Part shown: positions 47,805-57,148 of the stretch, piece by piece
Layout of the letters: each line of letters begins with the position of its first letter
How positions within the stretch are numbered: position 1 is the stretch's first letter
Assembly: GCF_002238045.1 (NCBI RefSeq)
Contig: NZ_NBYO01000001.1
Span: 124,001-188,000, forward strand
From: Notoacmeibacter marinus
GTDB lineage: Bacteria > Pseudomonadota > Alphaproteobacteria > Rhizobiales > Rhizobiaceae
Direction: 5' to 3'
Length of the DNA: 64,000 nucleotides
Program-made: the position numbers and the translations under genes
Notes under the pieces: generated by a model
The model's input: the letters and a program-made list of their open reading frames with translations, nothing else
What the model was told of the DNA's origin: nothing
Databases searched by the model: none

Positions 47805-48815
47805 TCACAAGAGCACCTCGATAGGCGTGCCTTCTTTGCGAAAGGCGATGGCGTTATCGAGAGGACCGAGCGGTTGGACGCCACCGAGAACGGTGCGGGC
47901 TTCTTCTTCGTCGCGCTTCATCTGAGCAATGAGCGGATCGAGCCCGTCGAATTTCTCTTCGCCGCGCAAATAGGAGAAGAGGCTGACTGCGCAGGTCTCG
48001 CCGTAGAGATCGCCGGAAAAATCGAAAAGGAACGTCTCCAGAAGCGGCGCGCCCTCATCGGTCACGGTCGGTCGTCGCCCGAAGCTGGCAACCCCGTCAT
48101 AGAGGATGCCATCGGCGCGACGAAAGCGCACGGCGTAGATGCCCAGCGCAAGCTGGGTCTGTGGCGGCAGCGACATGTTGGCCGTCGGGTAGCCCAATGT
48201 CCGTCCAAGCTGCTGGCCCTTCTCGACCGTCGCGATCACCGTATGGCGGTAGCCGAGCAATCCGTTCGCCATGGCCAGATCGTGGTCGGCAAGCGCCTGG
48301 CGGATCGTGCTGGACGAAATCAACAATCCGTCTTCCGCGGTTTCCGGCTCGACAATATCGACGGCGAAACCCTTTTGCCGACCGGCCTGGGCCAGCATGG
48401 CAGGTGTTCCGGCGCGTTTGTGCCCGAAATGGAAATCATGGCCAACGATGACGGCCTTGGCGCCAAGGCCATCGCGAAGCATGTCGTCAATGAAGGCGTC
48501 CGGCGACAACGCCGCGAAACCGGCATCGAAGCGCTGCTCGACAACGGCGGCGACGCCCAGTTCACCAAGCAGTGTCGCGCGCAGAGCCGGCGGCGTCAGG
48601 CGATAAATGGCTTCGCCCGAAAAGAAGGCGCGCGGATGAGGCTCGAATGTCAGGACGATCAGCGGACGCCCGGCTTTTTCGGCCTTTTGACGCGCCATAC
48701 TCAACACCGCCTGATGACCGCGATGGACACCGTCGAAATTGCCAATCGCAATGACGCCGTCGCGAAGATCGGCAGGCAGATCCTTGCAATGGTCGAGCCG
48801 AAGGATCGCCATCAT
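47805..48815 (-). CDS. ribF: Bifunctional riboflavin kinase / FAD synthetase (336 aa)
   Basis: RibF makes FMN and FAD from riboflavin. The N-terminal nucleotidyltransferase has VIAIGNFDGVHRGHQAVL, FEPHPRAFF and the later LISSSTIRQALADHDL; the C-terminal flavokinase domain (about 185-310) has GRTLGYPTANMSLPPQTQLA and YDGVASFGRRPTV. Length is normal. The start ATG follows directly after the stop of the HAD-family gene. It precedes the LOV kinase by 168 bp, so a flavin supplier sits next to a flavin photoreceptor. Confidence 0.95.
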   Translation of the reverse strand: MMAILRLDHCKDLPADLRDGVIAIGNFDGVHRGHQAVLSMARQKAEKAGRPLIVLTFEPHPRAFFSGEAIYRLTPPALRATLLGELGVAAVVEQRFDAGFAALSPDAFIDDMLRDGLGAKAVIVGHDFHFGHKRAGTPAMLAQAGRQKGFAVDIVEPETAEDGLLISSSTIRQALADHDLAMANGLLGYRHTVIATVEKGQQLGRTLGYPTANMSLPPQTQLALGIYAVRFRRADGILYDGVASFGRRPTVTDEGAPLLETFLFDFSGDLYGETCAVSLFSYLRGEEKFDGLDPLIAQMKRDEEEARTVLGGVQPLGPLDNAIAFRKEGTPIEVLL

Positions 48816-49658
48816 TCAGACCAGATGCGTCATGGAAGCGACAGGCCGTAGATCGGCGGCCCGCAGAAGAGCGAACAGATCGGCATCGCCTTCGATACCG
48901 GCATCGCCGCCGGTAATGAAGAGACAATCGATGGCCTGGTCGACGGCGCCCTTCACATCGGTCGGGATTCCATCGCCGATCGCCAGCGCCTCGTTCTTCG
49001 CGAAGATGCGGCCGGCAGCGTTCCCGGCTGCATCAAAGGCGGCGTCATAGATCGGCGCATGCGGCTTGCCAGCGACGCGGACTTCGCCGCCCATCGCCTC
49101 ATAGGCTTTCGCAACGGCGCCGGCGCAGGGCACGATACGGTCGCCACGGCGCACTTTCAGGTCGGGGTTGGCGCATACCATGGGCACGTTCCGGGCGAGA
49201 AGCTCCCGCAGCAAACCATCATACTCGTTCAGATCTTCGTGCTCATCGTCGAACAGGCCGGTGCAGACCGCGGCTTCCGCCTCGCCTTTCGAAACCCGCT
49301 CGACACCGAGACCTTCATAAAGATGCAGTTCGGCCTCTGTCCCAATGTGGAAAACGCCGCGCGGCCCTTCGGCGATCAGCCGCCGCGTCGCGTCGCCCGA
49401 GGTAACGATGGCGTCCCATGCGTCGGCGGAAACGCCGATCTGCGCCATCTGCTCCGCCACGGCGTCGGCGCGGCGCGGCGAGTTGGTGATCAGCACGACC
49501 GTCCTGCCAGCCTGCCGTTCGCGAACCAGTGCCTTGCAGGCTCGTTCGTAGGGTCGCACACCATTGTGCACCACGCCCCAGACATCGCACAGCAGGAGGG
49601 AATACGCGCCCGAAACCTCGTCCAACGAGTCGATGAAAGGCGGGGTCTGCCAGGTCAT
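48816..49658 (-). CDS. TIGR01459 family HAD-type phosphatase (280 aa)
   Basis: A class IIA HAD hydrolase related to NagD and phosphoglycolate-type phosphatases. Motif I is LLLCDVWGVVHNGVRPYERA, where the nucleophile Asp is followed by VWG rather than DxD, as is typical of this subgroup; motif II is VVLITNSPRR; motif IV region is LAIGDGIPTDVKGAV. The substrate is unknown. It heads a leftward run with ribF, adjacent without a gap, and is divergent from the EAL-like gene. Confidence 0.85.
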   Translation of the reverse strand: MTWQTPPFIDSLDEVSGAYSLLLCDVWGVVHNGVRPYERACKALVRERQAGRTVVLITNSPRRADAVAEQMAQIGVSADAWDAIVTSGDATRRLIAEGPRGVFHIGTEAELHLYEGLGVERVSKGEAEAAVCTGLFDDEHEDLNEYDGLLRELLARNVPMVCANPDLKVRRGDRIVPCAGAVAKAYEAMGGEVRVAGKPHAPIYDAAFDAAGNAAGRIFAKNEALAIGDGIPTDVKGAVDQAIDCLFITGGDAGIEGDADLFALLRAADLRPVASMTHLV

Positions 49659-49787
49659 ATTGTCCCTTGAGAGCGGTTATTGCGCGCTGCATCTAGACCA
49701 TGACGGCGCGCAAGTCACCATGGCAGTGGCGTTGTGGCCTGCGCACCCGTAAACATGGATGCGACCAGCCGCGTTCAGGAGTTCATT

Positions 49788-50960
49788 ATGCGGAAAGTTC
49801 TGCTCGCCCTTTTCGTTATCATTCTCTTTTTTGCCATCTACCAGGTGCTGACGCCCATCCTGTCCGCCAATCCCGATTTCTCAAGCCTCGTGGTGCGGGA
49901 CGTTCTCGTCGTCAGCCTTCTGATTGCAACGCTCGCCCTCGTCCTGGCGCTGGTGGCGCTTCTTCGGGCCAGCCGGGTACAGAAGCAAACCGAGGACCGG
50001 CTGATCGCCATCGATCAGGCCCTTTCCGATTTCGCCAACCGCGCGGATGTGGCCGCTCTTTCCATGGCCGATCTTGCGCGCGCCACCCATCGCGACATCG
50101 TCTCGATGCGGCAGACGATGGATGGCGGCAAGGATGTCGAAGCGGATGCTGAGCCGGTCGCAGATTTCAAAAGGCGGTCGTGCAAGGTCGTGCCGATCAA
50201 GATCGCGCCGGCCCGAACGCAGGCCGATAGCGACGAAACCGACGGATCGTCGTTGCAACGGATGATCGAGACCAGCGAACCGCGCCTCAGCCTTCAACCC
50301 ATTGTCGACGTCATCCAGTCCAAGCCCATCGCGTTCGAAGCCTATGCATCTTTCGGCAGCGCTGAACAAAGCCTAGACGTTCAACGTGCAAATGGGCTTT
50401 CGATCGAAACACAAAGGCGCCTTGCCGGCATTTTGTTGAAAAAAGCCGCCGAGGTCGCCCGGCAGATCGCAACCGACGACGCCAAAACGTCCCAACCGAT
50501 CCACGTGCCGCTGAGCGCCGCGTTTGTCGACGCGCCAACCAATCAGGCCGTCGGCGACGCTCTTCATTCCAGGACGCTACGGAATGCCAATGCGATCGTT
50601 CTGTCACTGCCAATCGCCATCATTCTCGACGGTACGCTTCCCTGGTCGGACACGGATGAACGCCCGACGCTCGCCTGCGAGAGCGACAATTTTCCGGAGG
50701 CGCATATGTCCCGCCTGGCCGAGGCCGCCATTCGTTGGCTGAAACTGCCAGCCAAGGCGGTTCTCGCTGATGCTGAGAGCGAGCGTTATGGATTCATCTG
50801 CGAGCCGCTTGGAATCGATCTCATCATCACCCATGTGCATGACCAGGACGAAGCGGTCAGCCTTCTGGATCGCGGCTTCCGCTATATGAATGGGCCGCAT
50901 TTCGGCATTCCCCGACCGTTGCGCAGCGACATCTCCGCAGTCGATCCGGGGGTCGACTGA
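49788..50960 (+). CDS. Membrane protein with degenerate EAL-like domain (390 aa)
   Basis: The start at 49788 follows AGGAG. Two transmembrane helices lie at about 1-21 and 35-58, then a probable coiled coil (60-105) and a linker. From about residue 165 the chain resembles a c-di-GMP phosphodiesterase EAL domain: LSLQPIVDVIQSKPIAFEAY at its start and FRYMNGPHFGIPRPLR at its end. The metal-binding signature is EAY instead of EAL, and the DDFG-type loop is not visible, so I infer a non-catalytic c-di-GMP binder or scaffold. It lies 180 bp upstream of groES but the CIRCE promoter lies between. Confidence 0.7.
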   Translation: MRKVLLALFVIILFFAIYQVLTPILSANPDFSSLVVRDVLVVSLLIATLALVLALVALLRASRVQKQTEDRLIAIDQALSDFANRADVAALSMADLARATHRDIVSMRQTMDGGKDVEADAEPVADFKRRSCKVVPIKIAPARTQADSDETDGSSLQRMIETSEPRLSLQPIVDVIQSKPIAFEAYASFGSAEQSLDVQRANGLSIETQRRLAGILLKKAAEVARQIATDDAKTSQPIHVPLSAAFVDAPTNQAVGDALHSRTLRNANAIVLSLPIAIILDGTLPWSDTDERPTLACESDNFPEAHMSRLAEAAIRWLKLPAKAVLADAESERYGFICEPLGIDLIITHVHDQDEAVSLLDRGFRYMNGPHFGIPRPLRSDISAVDPGVD

Positions 50961-51045
50961 GCTTCCGTTGTGATGCGCTTGGGGCCCGGAAAAATTTGCG
51001 GGGCCATTCTTGACAGTCCTGTCCCTCCCGCTTACCTCCGCCGCG

Positions 51046-51072
51046 TTAGCACTCGTCAAAAGAGAGTGCCAA
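51046..51072 (+). promoter_or_regulatory. CIRCE operator (HrcA) and promoter of groESL
   Basis: TTAGCACTC-N9-GAGTGCCAA matches the CIRCE consensus with one mismatch in the right arm (C for T). HrcA, itself dependent on GroEL, represses at such sites until heat shock. A candidate promoter with TTGACA at 51010-51015 and TACCTC at 51033-51038 (17-bp spacing) lies just upstream, so CIRCE would sit near the transcription start. It is 68 bp before groES. Confidence 0.93.
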
Positions 51073-51140
51073 TATTGCCCAGTCATTCTGGAGCGATTCA
51101 TCGTTTCAACGAGACGTCAAAAGCCAGGGGTTTGAAAAAC

Positions 51141-51437
51141 ATGGCCGATACCAATTTCCGTCCGCTGCATGACCGCGTCGTGGTCAAGCGCGTCGAGTCC
51201 GAAGAAAAGACCGCCGGCGGCATCATCATTCCGGATACCGCCAAGGAAAAGCCGCAGGAAGGCGAAGTCGTGGCCGTTGGGCCGGGCGCGCGCGACGATA
51301 GCGGCAAGGTCAACGCTCTGGACGTCAAGGCTGGCGACCGCGTGCTTTTCGGCAAGTGGAGCGGCACCGAAGTCAAGCTGAACGGTCAGGATCTCCTCAT
51401 CATGAAGGAGAGCGACATCATGGGCGTCATCGCCTGA
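51141..51437 (+). CDS. groES: Co-chaperonin GroES (98 aa)
   Basis: The heptameric lid of the GroEL chamber. It starts [20 protein letters not shown], has the mobile-loop sequence [19 protein letters not shown], and ends with the standard [15 protein letters not shown]. The ATG at 51141 gives the usual length; an AGGGG lies about 13 nt upstream, farther than ideal. It is controlled by CIRCE and followed by groEL 63 bp later. Confidence 0.97.
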   Translation: MADTNFRPLHDRVVVKRVESEEKTAGGIIIPDTAKEKPQEGEVVAVGPGARDDSGKVNALDVKAGDRVLFGKWSGTEVKLNGQDLLIMKESDIMGVIA

Positions 51438-51482
51438 TCGCATAACTGAACCCAATCGATATTCACGAATTTACGGGCCTAG

Positions 51483-53469
<1,987 letters not shown>

Positions 53470-53490
53470 TCACCATCGCTACTTCCTGAG

Positions 53491-53518
53491 AGGGGCGGTC
53501 TTCGGGCCGCCCCTTTTT
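53491..53518 (+). terminator. Intrinsic terminator of groESL
   Basis: AGGGGCGG-TCTTCGGG-CCGCCCCT followed by five T. It is 346 bp downstream of the groEL stop because the tandem array separates them; without the four extra 78-bp units it would be about 34 bp from the stop. Confidence 0.93.
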
Positions 53519-53552
53519 GTTCCTGCAACGCGACAAAGAATTTTTGTTTTTC

Positions 53553-53584
53553 AGAAAATAGTTATTGCAAGACAATAATTTTCT
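53553..53584. promoter_or_regulatory. AT-rich dyad upstream of the DUF2975-XRE operon
   Basis: TTATTG-CAAGA-CAATAA is a perfect 6-5-6 inverted repeat, and the outer AGAAAA and TTTTCT also pair with a 3-nt bulge. It is set in the most AT-rich intergenic stretch of the region, 37 bp before the DUF2975 gene. It may be the operator of the adjacent XRE-type regulator or the promoter region itself. Confidence 0.45.
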
Positions 53585-53620
53585 GACTAATAGGCCGTCA
53601 AATAGTCAGGAGCAGACCTC

Positions 53621-54157
53621 ATGGAACGAAACATCCGCAGACAACGTATCGTCCTCTGGAGCAGGGCCCTCAATCTCCTTCTGACCGCCATGGCGGTTGT
53701 CGCGCCATTGGCCGTTGTCGTTATGGGCGCAACAATGAGTGCAGCGGAAATCGCTGCAAGCGCCGACGTCGATCCTGCTCTCTTTCCGACCGTTACCGAC
53801 GATAAGCGTATCGCGATTGTCGTCCTCACCGTCATCCCGGTGCTCGTCCTCTCCTATGGCCTGCTTCGGTTGCGCACGGCCCTATCCGCTTTTCGCAGGG
53901 GCCAGTATTTTTCGCGGGACGTTTTCGTGGCCTTCCGCAGTTTCGCCAGCACCCTGCTTGCCGCGACGCTTCTGCGGCTGGCGGTCGTTCCGCTAACCGG
54001 CTTGATCCTTTCTGCCGGCAGCGAAAAAGGCAGCCTTGCGATCACGATCGGCTTCGACACGATCCAGTCGCTGGTTCTCATTGCCGGCTTCTGGCTTCTG
54101 GCCTGGGTCTTTACCGAGGCCGCCGCGATCGAAGACGAAAACAGGCAGTTCGTCTGA
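53621..54157 (+). CDS. DUF2975 membrane protein (178 aa)
   Basis: A four-helix inner-membrane protein (hydrophobic segments about 14-36, 65-83, 105-130, 145-170) of the DUF2975 family, function unknown. The family ending GFWLLAWVFTEAAAIEDENR and the middle LRTALSAFRRGQYFSRDVF are clear. It is coupled by a 1-bp overlap (TGATG) to a small helix-turn-helix gene. Such DUF2975-XRE pairs recur in many bacteria, which suggests a membrane sensor and its regulator. Confidence 0.87.
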   Translation: MERNIRRQRIVLWSRALNLLLTAMAVVAPLAVVVMGATMSAAEIAASADVDPALFPTVTDDKRIAIVVLTVIPVLVLSYGLLRLRTALSAFRRGQYFSRDVFVAFRSFASTLLAATLLRLAVVPLTGLILSAGSEKGSLAITIGFDTIQSLVLIAGFWLLAWVFTEAAAIEDENRQFV

Positions 54158-54363
54158 TGCCGATCGATGTGCGCCTGTCCGTCATGCTGGCCGAACGCGG
54201 CGTCAGCGGGCGCGACCTTGCCGAACATATCGGCATTACCCAGGCCAATCTGTCCCTGCTGAGGCAAGGCAAGGTTAAGGGTATCCGCTTCGAGACGCTC
54301 GAGCGCATATGCGAGTTTTTAGAGTGCCAGCCGGGGGACCTGCTGCGCTACCGCAGCGAGTGA
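54157..54363 (+). CDS. XRE-family helix-turn-helix regulator (68 aa)
   Basis: A one-domain DNA-binding protein. The HTH is visible in RGVSGRDLAEHIGITQANLS followed by LLRQGKVKGIRFETLERICE, ending with the common CQPGDLLRYRSE. It is of the short YozG/HipB-like class that accompanies DUF2975 proteins. It probably autoregulates the pair through the AT-rich dyad upstream (inference from position). Confidence 0.9.
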   Translation: MPIDVRLSVMLAERGVSGRDLAEHIGITQANLSLLRQGKVKGIRFETLERICEFLECQPGDLLRYRSE

Positions 54364-54381
54364 CCGGACGGGACGACCGGT

Positions 54382-54684
54382 TCAGCCGCCGATAACCTTG
54401 CTTTCCCGCGCAATGGACCATTCGACGATCTCATGCCAGATCGTCTCGGCCAGTTCGGGATCGAAACCGCGATCATTGGCGGCGCGGCGCGCATTCGACA
54501 GCACCTCCGCCACGCGCGTCGGCACCCGCGCCGGCAGCTTTTCCACCTGCTTCAGTTCGATGGCCCGGTCGATATAGGTGCTGCGGAGCGCGAGAAGCTC
54601 CATCAGATCGGCATCGATCGCGTCAATTTGCTGGCGCAGTTCTCTCATCGTGCGGCATTGCTGCGCCGAGCGCCGATCCGTCAT
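54382..54684 (-). CDS. Chorismate mutase, AroQ/PchB-type (100 aa)
   Basis: A small all-helical enzyme converting chorismate to prephenate. The active-site residues expected are visible: Arg in MRELRQQIDAIDADLMELLA, Arg in LLALRSTYIDRAIELK, and Lys in ELK. At the position of E. coli Gln88 the sequence reads SIARE, apparently Glu, as in fungal mutases. The ATG at 54684 follows GGAGAGAC. Isochorismate pyruvate lyase (PchB) shares this fold and cannot be excluded, but no salicylate or siderophore genes are near. Confidence 0.85.
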   Translation of the reverse strand: MTDRRSAQQCRTMRELRQQIDAIDADLMELLALRSTYIDRAIELKQVEKLPARVPTRVAEVLSNARRAANDRGFDPELAETIWHEIVEWSIARESKVIGG

Positions 54685-54810
54685 GACAGTCTCTCCGTAA
54701 ATCGTGCAGCCCACCTGCCTGGCCGCCGCGGTTCAGTTCTCCGACGCCCTTAGCAGATGAACCGGGCGTTGATCACGCCGTAATTGAGCGTTCCTGGCAG
54801 TGCTGTTTTC

Positions 54811-54837
54811 CACCGGGCAGGCCCTTGCCACCCGGTG
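54811..54837. promoter_or_regulatory. Inverted repeat upstream of the DoxX gene
   Basis: CACCGGG and CCCGGTG form perfect 7-bp arms 13 bp apart, about 66 bp before the DoxX start and within the 218-bp divergent gap shared with chorismate mutase. Candidate operator or leader hairpin; the regulator is unknown. Confidence 0.3.
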
Positions 54838-54902
54838 CAGGGCTCGACAAATGCCTCTCCGCAACAAAATGTGCGGGCAGAGCAATTCGAAGAGGGACCC
54901 CC

Positions 54903-55307
54903 ATGGCCGACACACTCGCGACCAAGCGCGCCAATAACGACATTTTCCTTCTGATCGGCCGCATTCTGGCTTCGAGCATCTTCATCGCATCGGGCGCGCA
55001 GAAGCTGATGGGCATTGAAGGAACCGCCGGCTATATCGAATCGGCCGGCCTGCCCTACCCCGTCATTCTGGCCTGGGTCGCCGCCATCTTCGAGACCGTG
55101 GCGGGACTGCTTCTGCTGGTCGGGTTCCTGACGCGCTCGGCGGCGCTGGCGCTGACCGGGTTCTGTTTCTTCACCGCCTTCGTCTTCCATTTCCAGCCGG
55201 ACGACCCGCAACAGATGACGCAATTGATGAAGAACATCGCCATGACGGGTGGTTATCTGGCCTTCGCCGCCGTCGGCGCGGGACGCTTCTCCATCGACCG
55301 GAGCTAG
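54903..55307 (+). CDS. DoxX family membrane protein (134 aa)
   Basis: A four-helix membrane protein of the DoxX group, often linked to redox or thiol stress. Segments at about 14-34, 52-75, 80-100 and 110-128; the family features [20 protein letters not shown] and [20 protein letters not shown] are present. The ATG at 54903 follows GAGGGAC. Its 3' end overlaps hisG on the other strand by 4 bp. Substrate or role not evident. Confidence 0.87.
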   Translation: MADTLATKRANNDIFLLIGRILASSIFIASGAQKLMGIEGTAGYIESAGLPYPVILAWVAAIFETVAGLLLLVGFLTRSAALALTGFCFFTAFVFHFQPDDPQQMTQLMKNIAMTGGYLAFAAVGAGRFSIDRS

Positions 55308-56023
55308 GCGGTCTCCGAGACCATCGCGCGGATGGATGCGGCGATCTGGCCCATCCGTTCACCCTTGTCGCCGGCAAGCGAGCGGCGATTGGCGACGAGG
55401 CAGGCCTCGCTCTCCAGAATGACGCCGTCGTCGAGAACGCGAAGATCGTTGGCGTGCAGCGTGGAGCCGCTGGACGTGATGTCGACGATCACGTCGGCGC
55501 TGCCGGCGGCGGGTGCGCCTTCCGTCGCGCCGAGGCTCTCGACGATCCGGTAAACCTGGATGCCGTGGCGCTGCGAGAAGAACTCCTGCGTCAGCCGCCA
55601 GTATTTCGTGGCAATGCGCAGCCGCCGCCCATGGCCGGCGCGGAAATGGGCCGCCACATCGTCCAGATCGGCCATGGTGCGCACATCGAACCAGCAGTCC
55701 GGCACAGCCACCACCACGTCCGCCCGCCCGAAACCGAGCCGTGCTTCGATGGCGACCTTCTCGTCCCAAGCCGGCAGGCTTTCGCGCACGAGATCCTCGC
55801 CGGTCACACCGAGATCGACCGTGCCGGCACCCAGTTCACGAGCGATCTCCGAGGCCGACAGAAAGGCAATCTCCAGCCCGTCCATGCCCTCGACGCTTGC
55901 CCGGTACTGGCGGGAATCGGCGGGTTCGCGCACATTGTAGCCGGCGGCGCGCAGAACGCCCATCGCCTGCTCCTTCAGCCGGCCCTTGGAGGGCAGCGCC
56001 AGCGTGATGGTCCCGCCGCTCAT
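55304..56023 (-). CDS. hisG: ATP phosphoribosyltransferase catalytic subunit, short form (239 aa)
   Basis: HisG joins PRPP and ATP in the first step of histidine synthesis. Short HisG lacks the C-terminal regulatory domain and works in an octamer with HisZ. It starts [20 protein letters not shown], has [12 protein letters not shown], and the PRPP-binding loop is [18 protein letters not shown]. Its start overlaps the hisZ stop by 4 bp, which matches the need for equal amounts of the two subunits. Confidence 0.94.
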   Translation of the reverse strand: MSGGTITLALPSKGRLKEQAMGVLRAAGYNVREPADSRQYRASVEGMDGLEIAFLSASEIARELGAGTVDLGVTGEDLVRESLPAWDEKVAIEARLGFGRADVVVAVPDCWFDVRTMADLDDVAAHFRAGHGRRLRIATKYWRLTQEFFSQRHGIQVYRIVESLGATEGAPAAGSADVIVDITSSGSTLHANDLRVLDDGVILESEACLVANRRSLAGDKGERMGQIAASIRAMVSETA

Positions 56024-57138
56024 CGACCCGCCTCCAGCACTTCTATCCGGTCAAGCCAGGCGACGAAGCCGACGCCGGGGATGGGACGTTCCGCCCCCAA
56101 CAGCGTCAGCAGCCGGTCGTAGCGCCCGCCGCTCGCCAGCGGCCTTTCATGGCCTTCCAGCCCGACCTCGAAGACGAGGCCGGTGTAATAGTCGAGCGGG
56201 CGGCCGAAAGCGGCATCGTATGTGACCGTGCCGGGGTCGATTCCCGCCAGCCGGATCGCCTCGATCCGCGCGGCGAACAGTTCGATCCGCTCGGTCACAT
56301 CAATTTCGGCCTTCCCCTCGAAGGCCGTCAGCGCGCGACCGGCTTCGGCCAGCGGCACGCGCAGGGCGATGAAACGTTCCAGCGCGGCCAGCGCATCGTC
56401 CGGCAGCCGCGTCGCAGCGAGCGCAGCGCGCTCCTTCAGGCGCGCGGCGATCTCTTCGGGCCGCCGCCCGGCCATGGGCGAGATGCCGGAGCCGGCCATG
56501 GACACTTCGATATGGGCCACAAGCGCGGCATCGTCGCCCGATGAAAGGAGGTCCGCGACCCGGCTGTCCTGCGTCACCGCCGGCGCTTCCCGGCCGGACA
56601 GGACATTCAGCGCGTTGGCGAGCGCATCCGGCTGACCGAAGGCACGCAGCAGGCGCATCTGCCAGCCGCCCGGCAGGCCCAGCGCCTCCAGAATGGCGGC
56701 AAAAACGGCCTGATCGCCGAGCGTGATATGCAGGCCCTCGCCCGTGCCGCGCAGCCGCGCGACGAGGCCCGCCGCGTCGGCCAGTGCGCGCGCATCGGCG
56801 GCAATCGCGTCTTCGGTGTCGAGATCCTCGATGCCGGCCTGAAAGAACTCGCTGTCACCGTCGCGATGCTGGCGGAAGACCTGCGCGCAGAGCCCGTAGC
56901 GGATCGGTTCGAGCGGACGCTCCTGCAGATGTTTGAGGCAGACGGGAATCGTGAATTCCGGCCGCAGGCACAACGCCTTGCCGGTTTCGCTCTCGGTCAG
57001 GAAGATGCGGCGGCGCAGATCCTCTCCCGCCATGTCGAGAAACGGGTCGGCCGGCTGGATGACCGGCAGCACGGTGCGCCGCGCGCCCGCTTCTTCCAGA
57101 TACGCCTCGGCGGCGCTCAGCATCTGCGGTAGAGCCAT
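56020..57138 (-). CDS. hisZ: ATP phosphoribosyltransferase regulatory subunit HisZ (372 aa)
   Basis: A HisRS-like protein without synthetase activity that makes short HisG feedback-sensitive to histidine. It keeps synthetase-like segments ([36 protein letters not shown]) and ends with [20 protein letters not shown] and GGRYDRLL. The ATG at 57138 gives [20 protein letters not shown] and sits 10 bp after the hisS stop. The order hisS-hisZ-hisG is usual in Rhizobiales. Confidence 0.92.
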   Translation of the reverse strand: MALPQMLSAAEAYLEEAGARRTVLPVIQPADPFLDMAGEDLRRRIFLTESETGKALCLRPEFTIPVCLKHLQERPLEPIRYGLCAQVFRQHRDGDSEFFQAGIEDLDTEDAIAADARALADAAGLVARLRGTGEGLHITLGDQAVFAAILEALGLPGGWQMRLLRAFGQPDALANALNVLSGREAPAVTQDSRVADLLSSGDDAALVAHIEVSMAGSGISPMAGRRPEEIAARLKERAALAATRLPDDALAALERFIALRVPLAEAGRALTAFEGKAEIDVTERIELFAARIEAIRLAGIDPGTVTYDAAFGRPLDYYTGLVFEVGLEGHERPLASGGRYDRLLTLLGAERPIPGVGFVAWLDRIEVLEAGR

Positions 57139-57148
57139 GATGCGCCGC

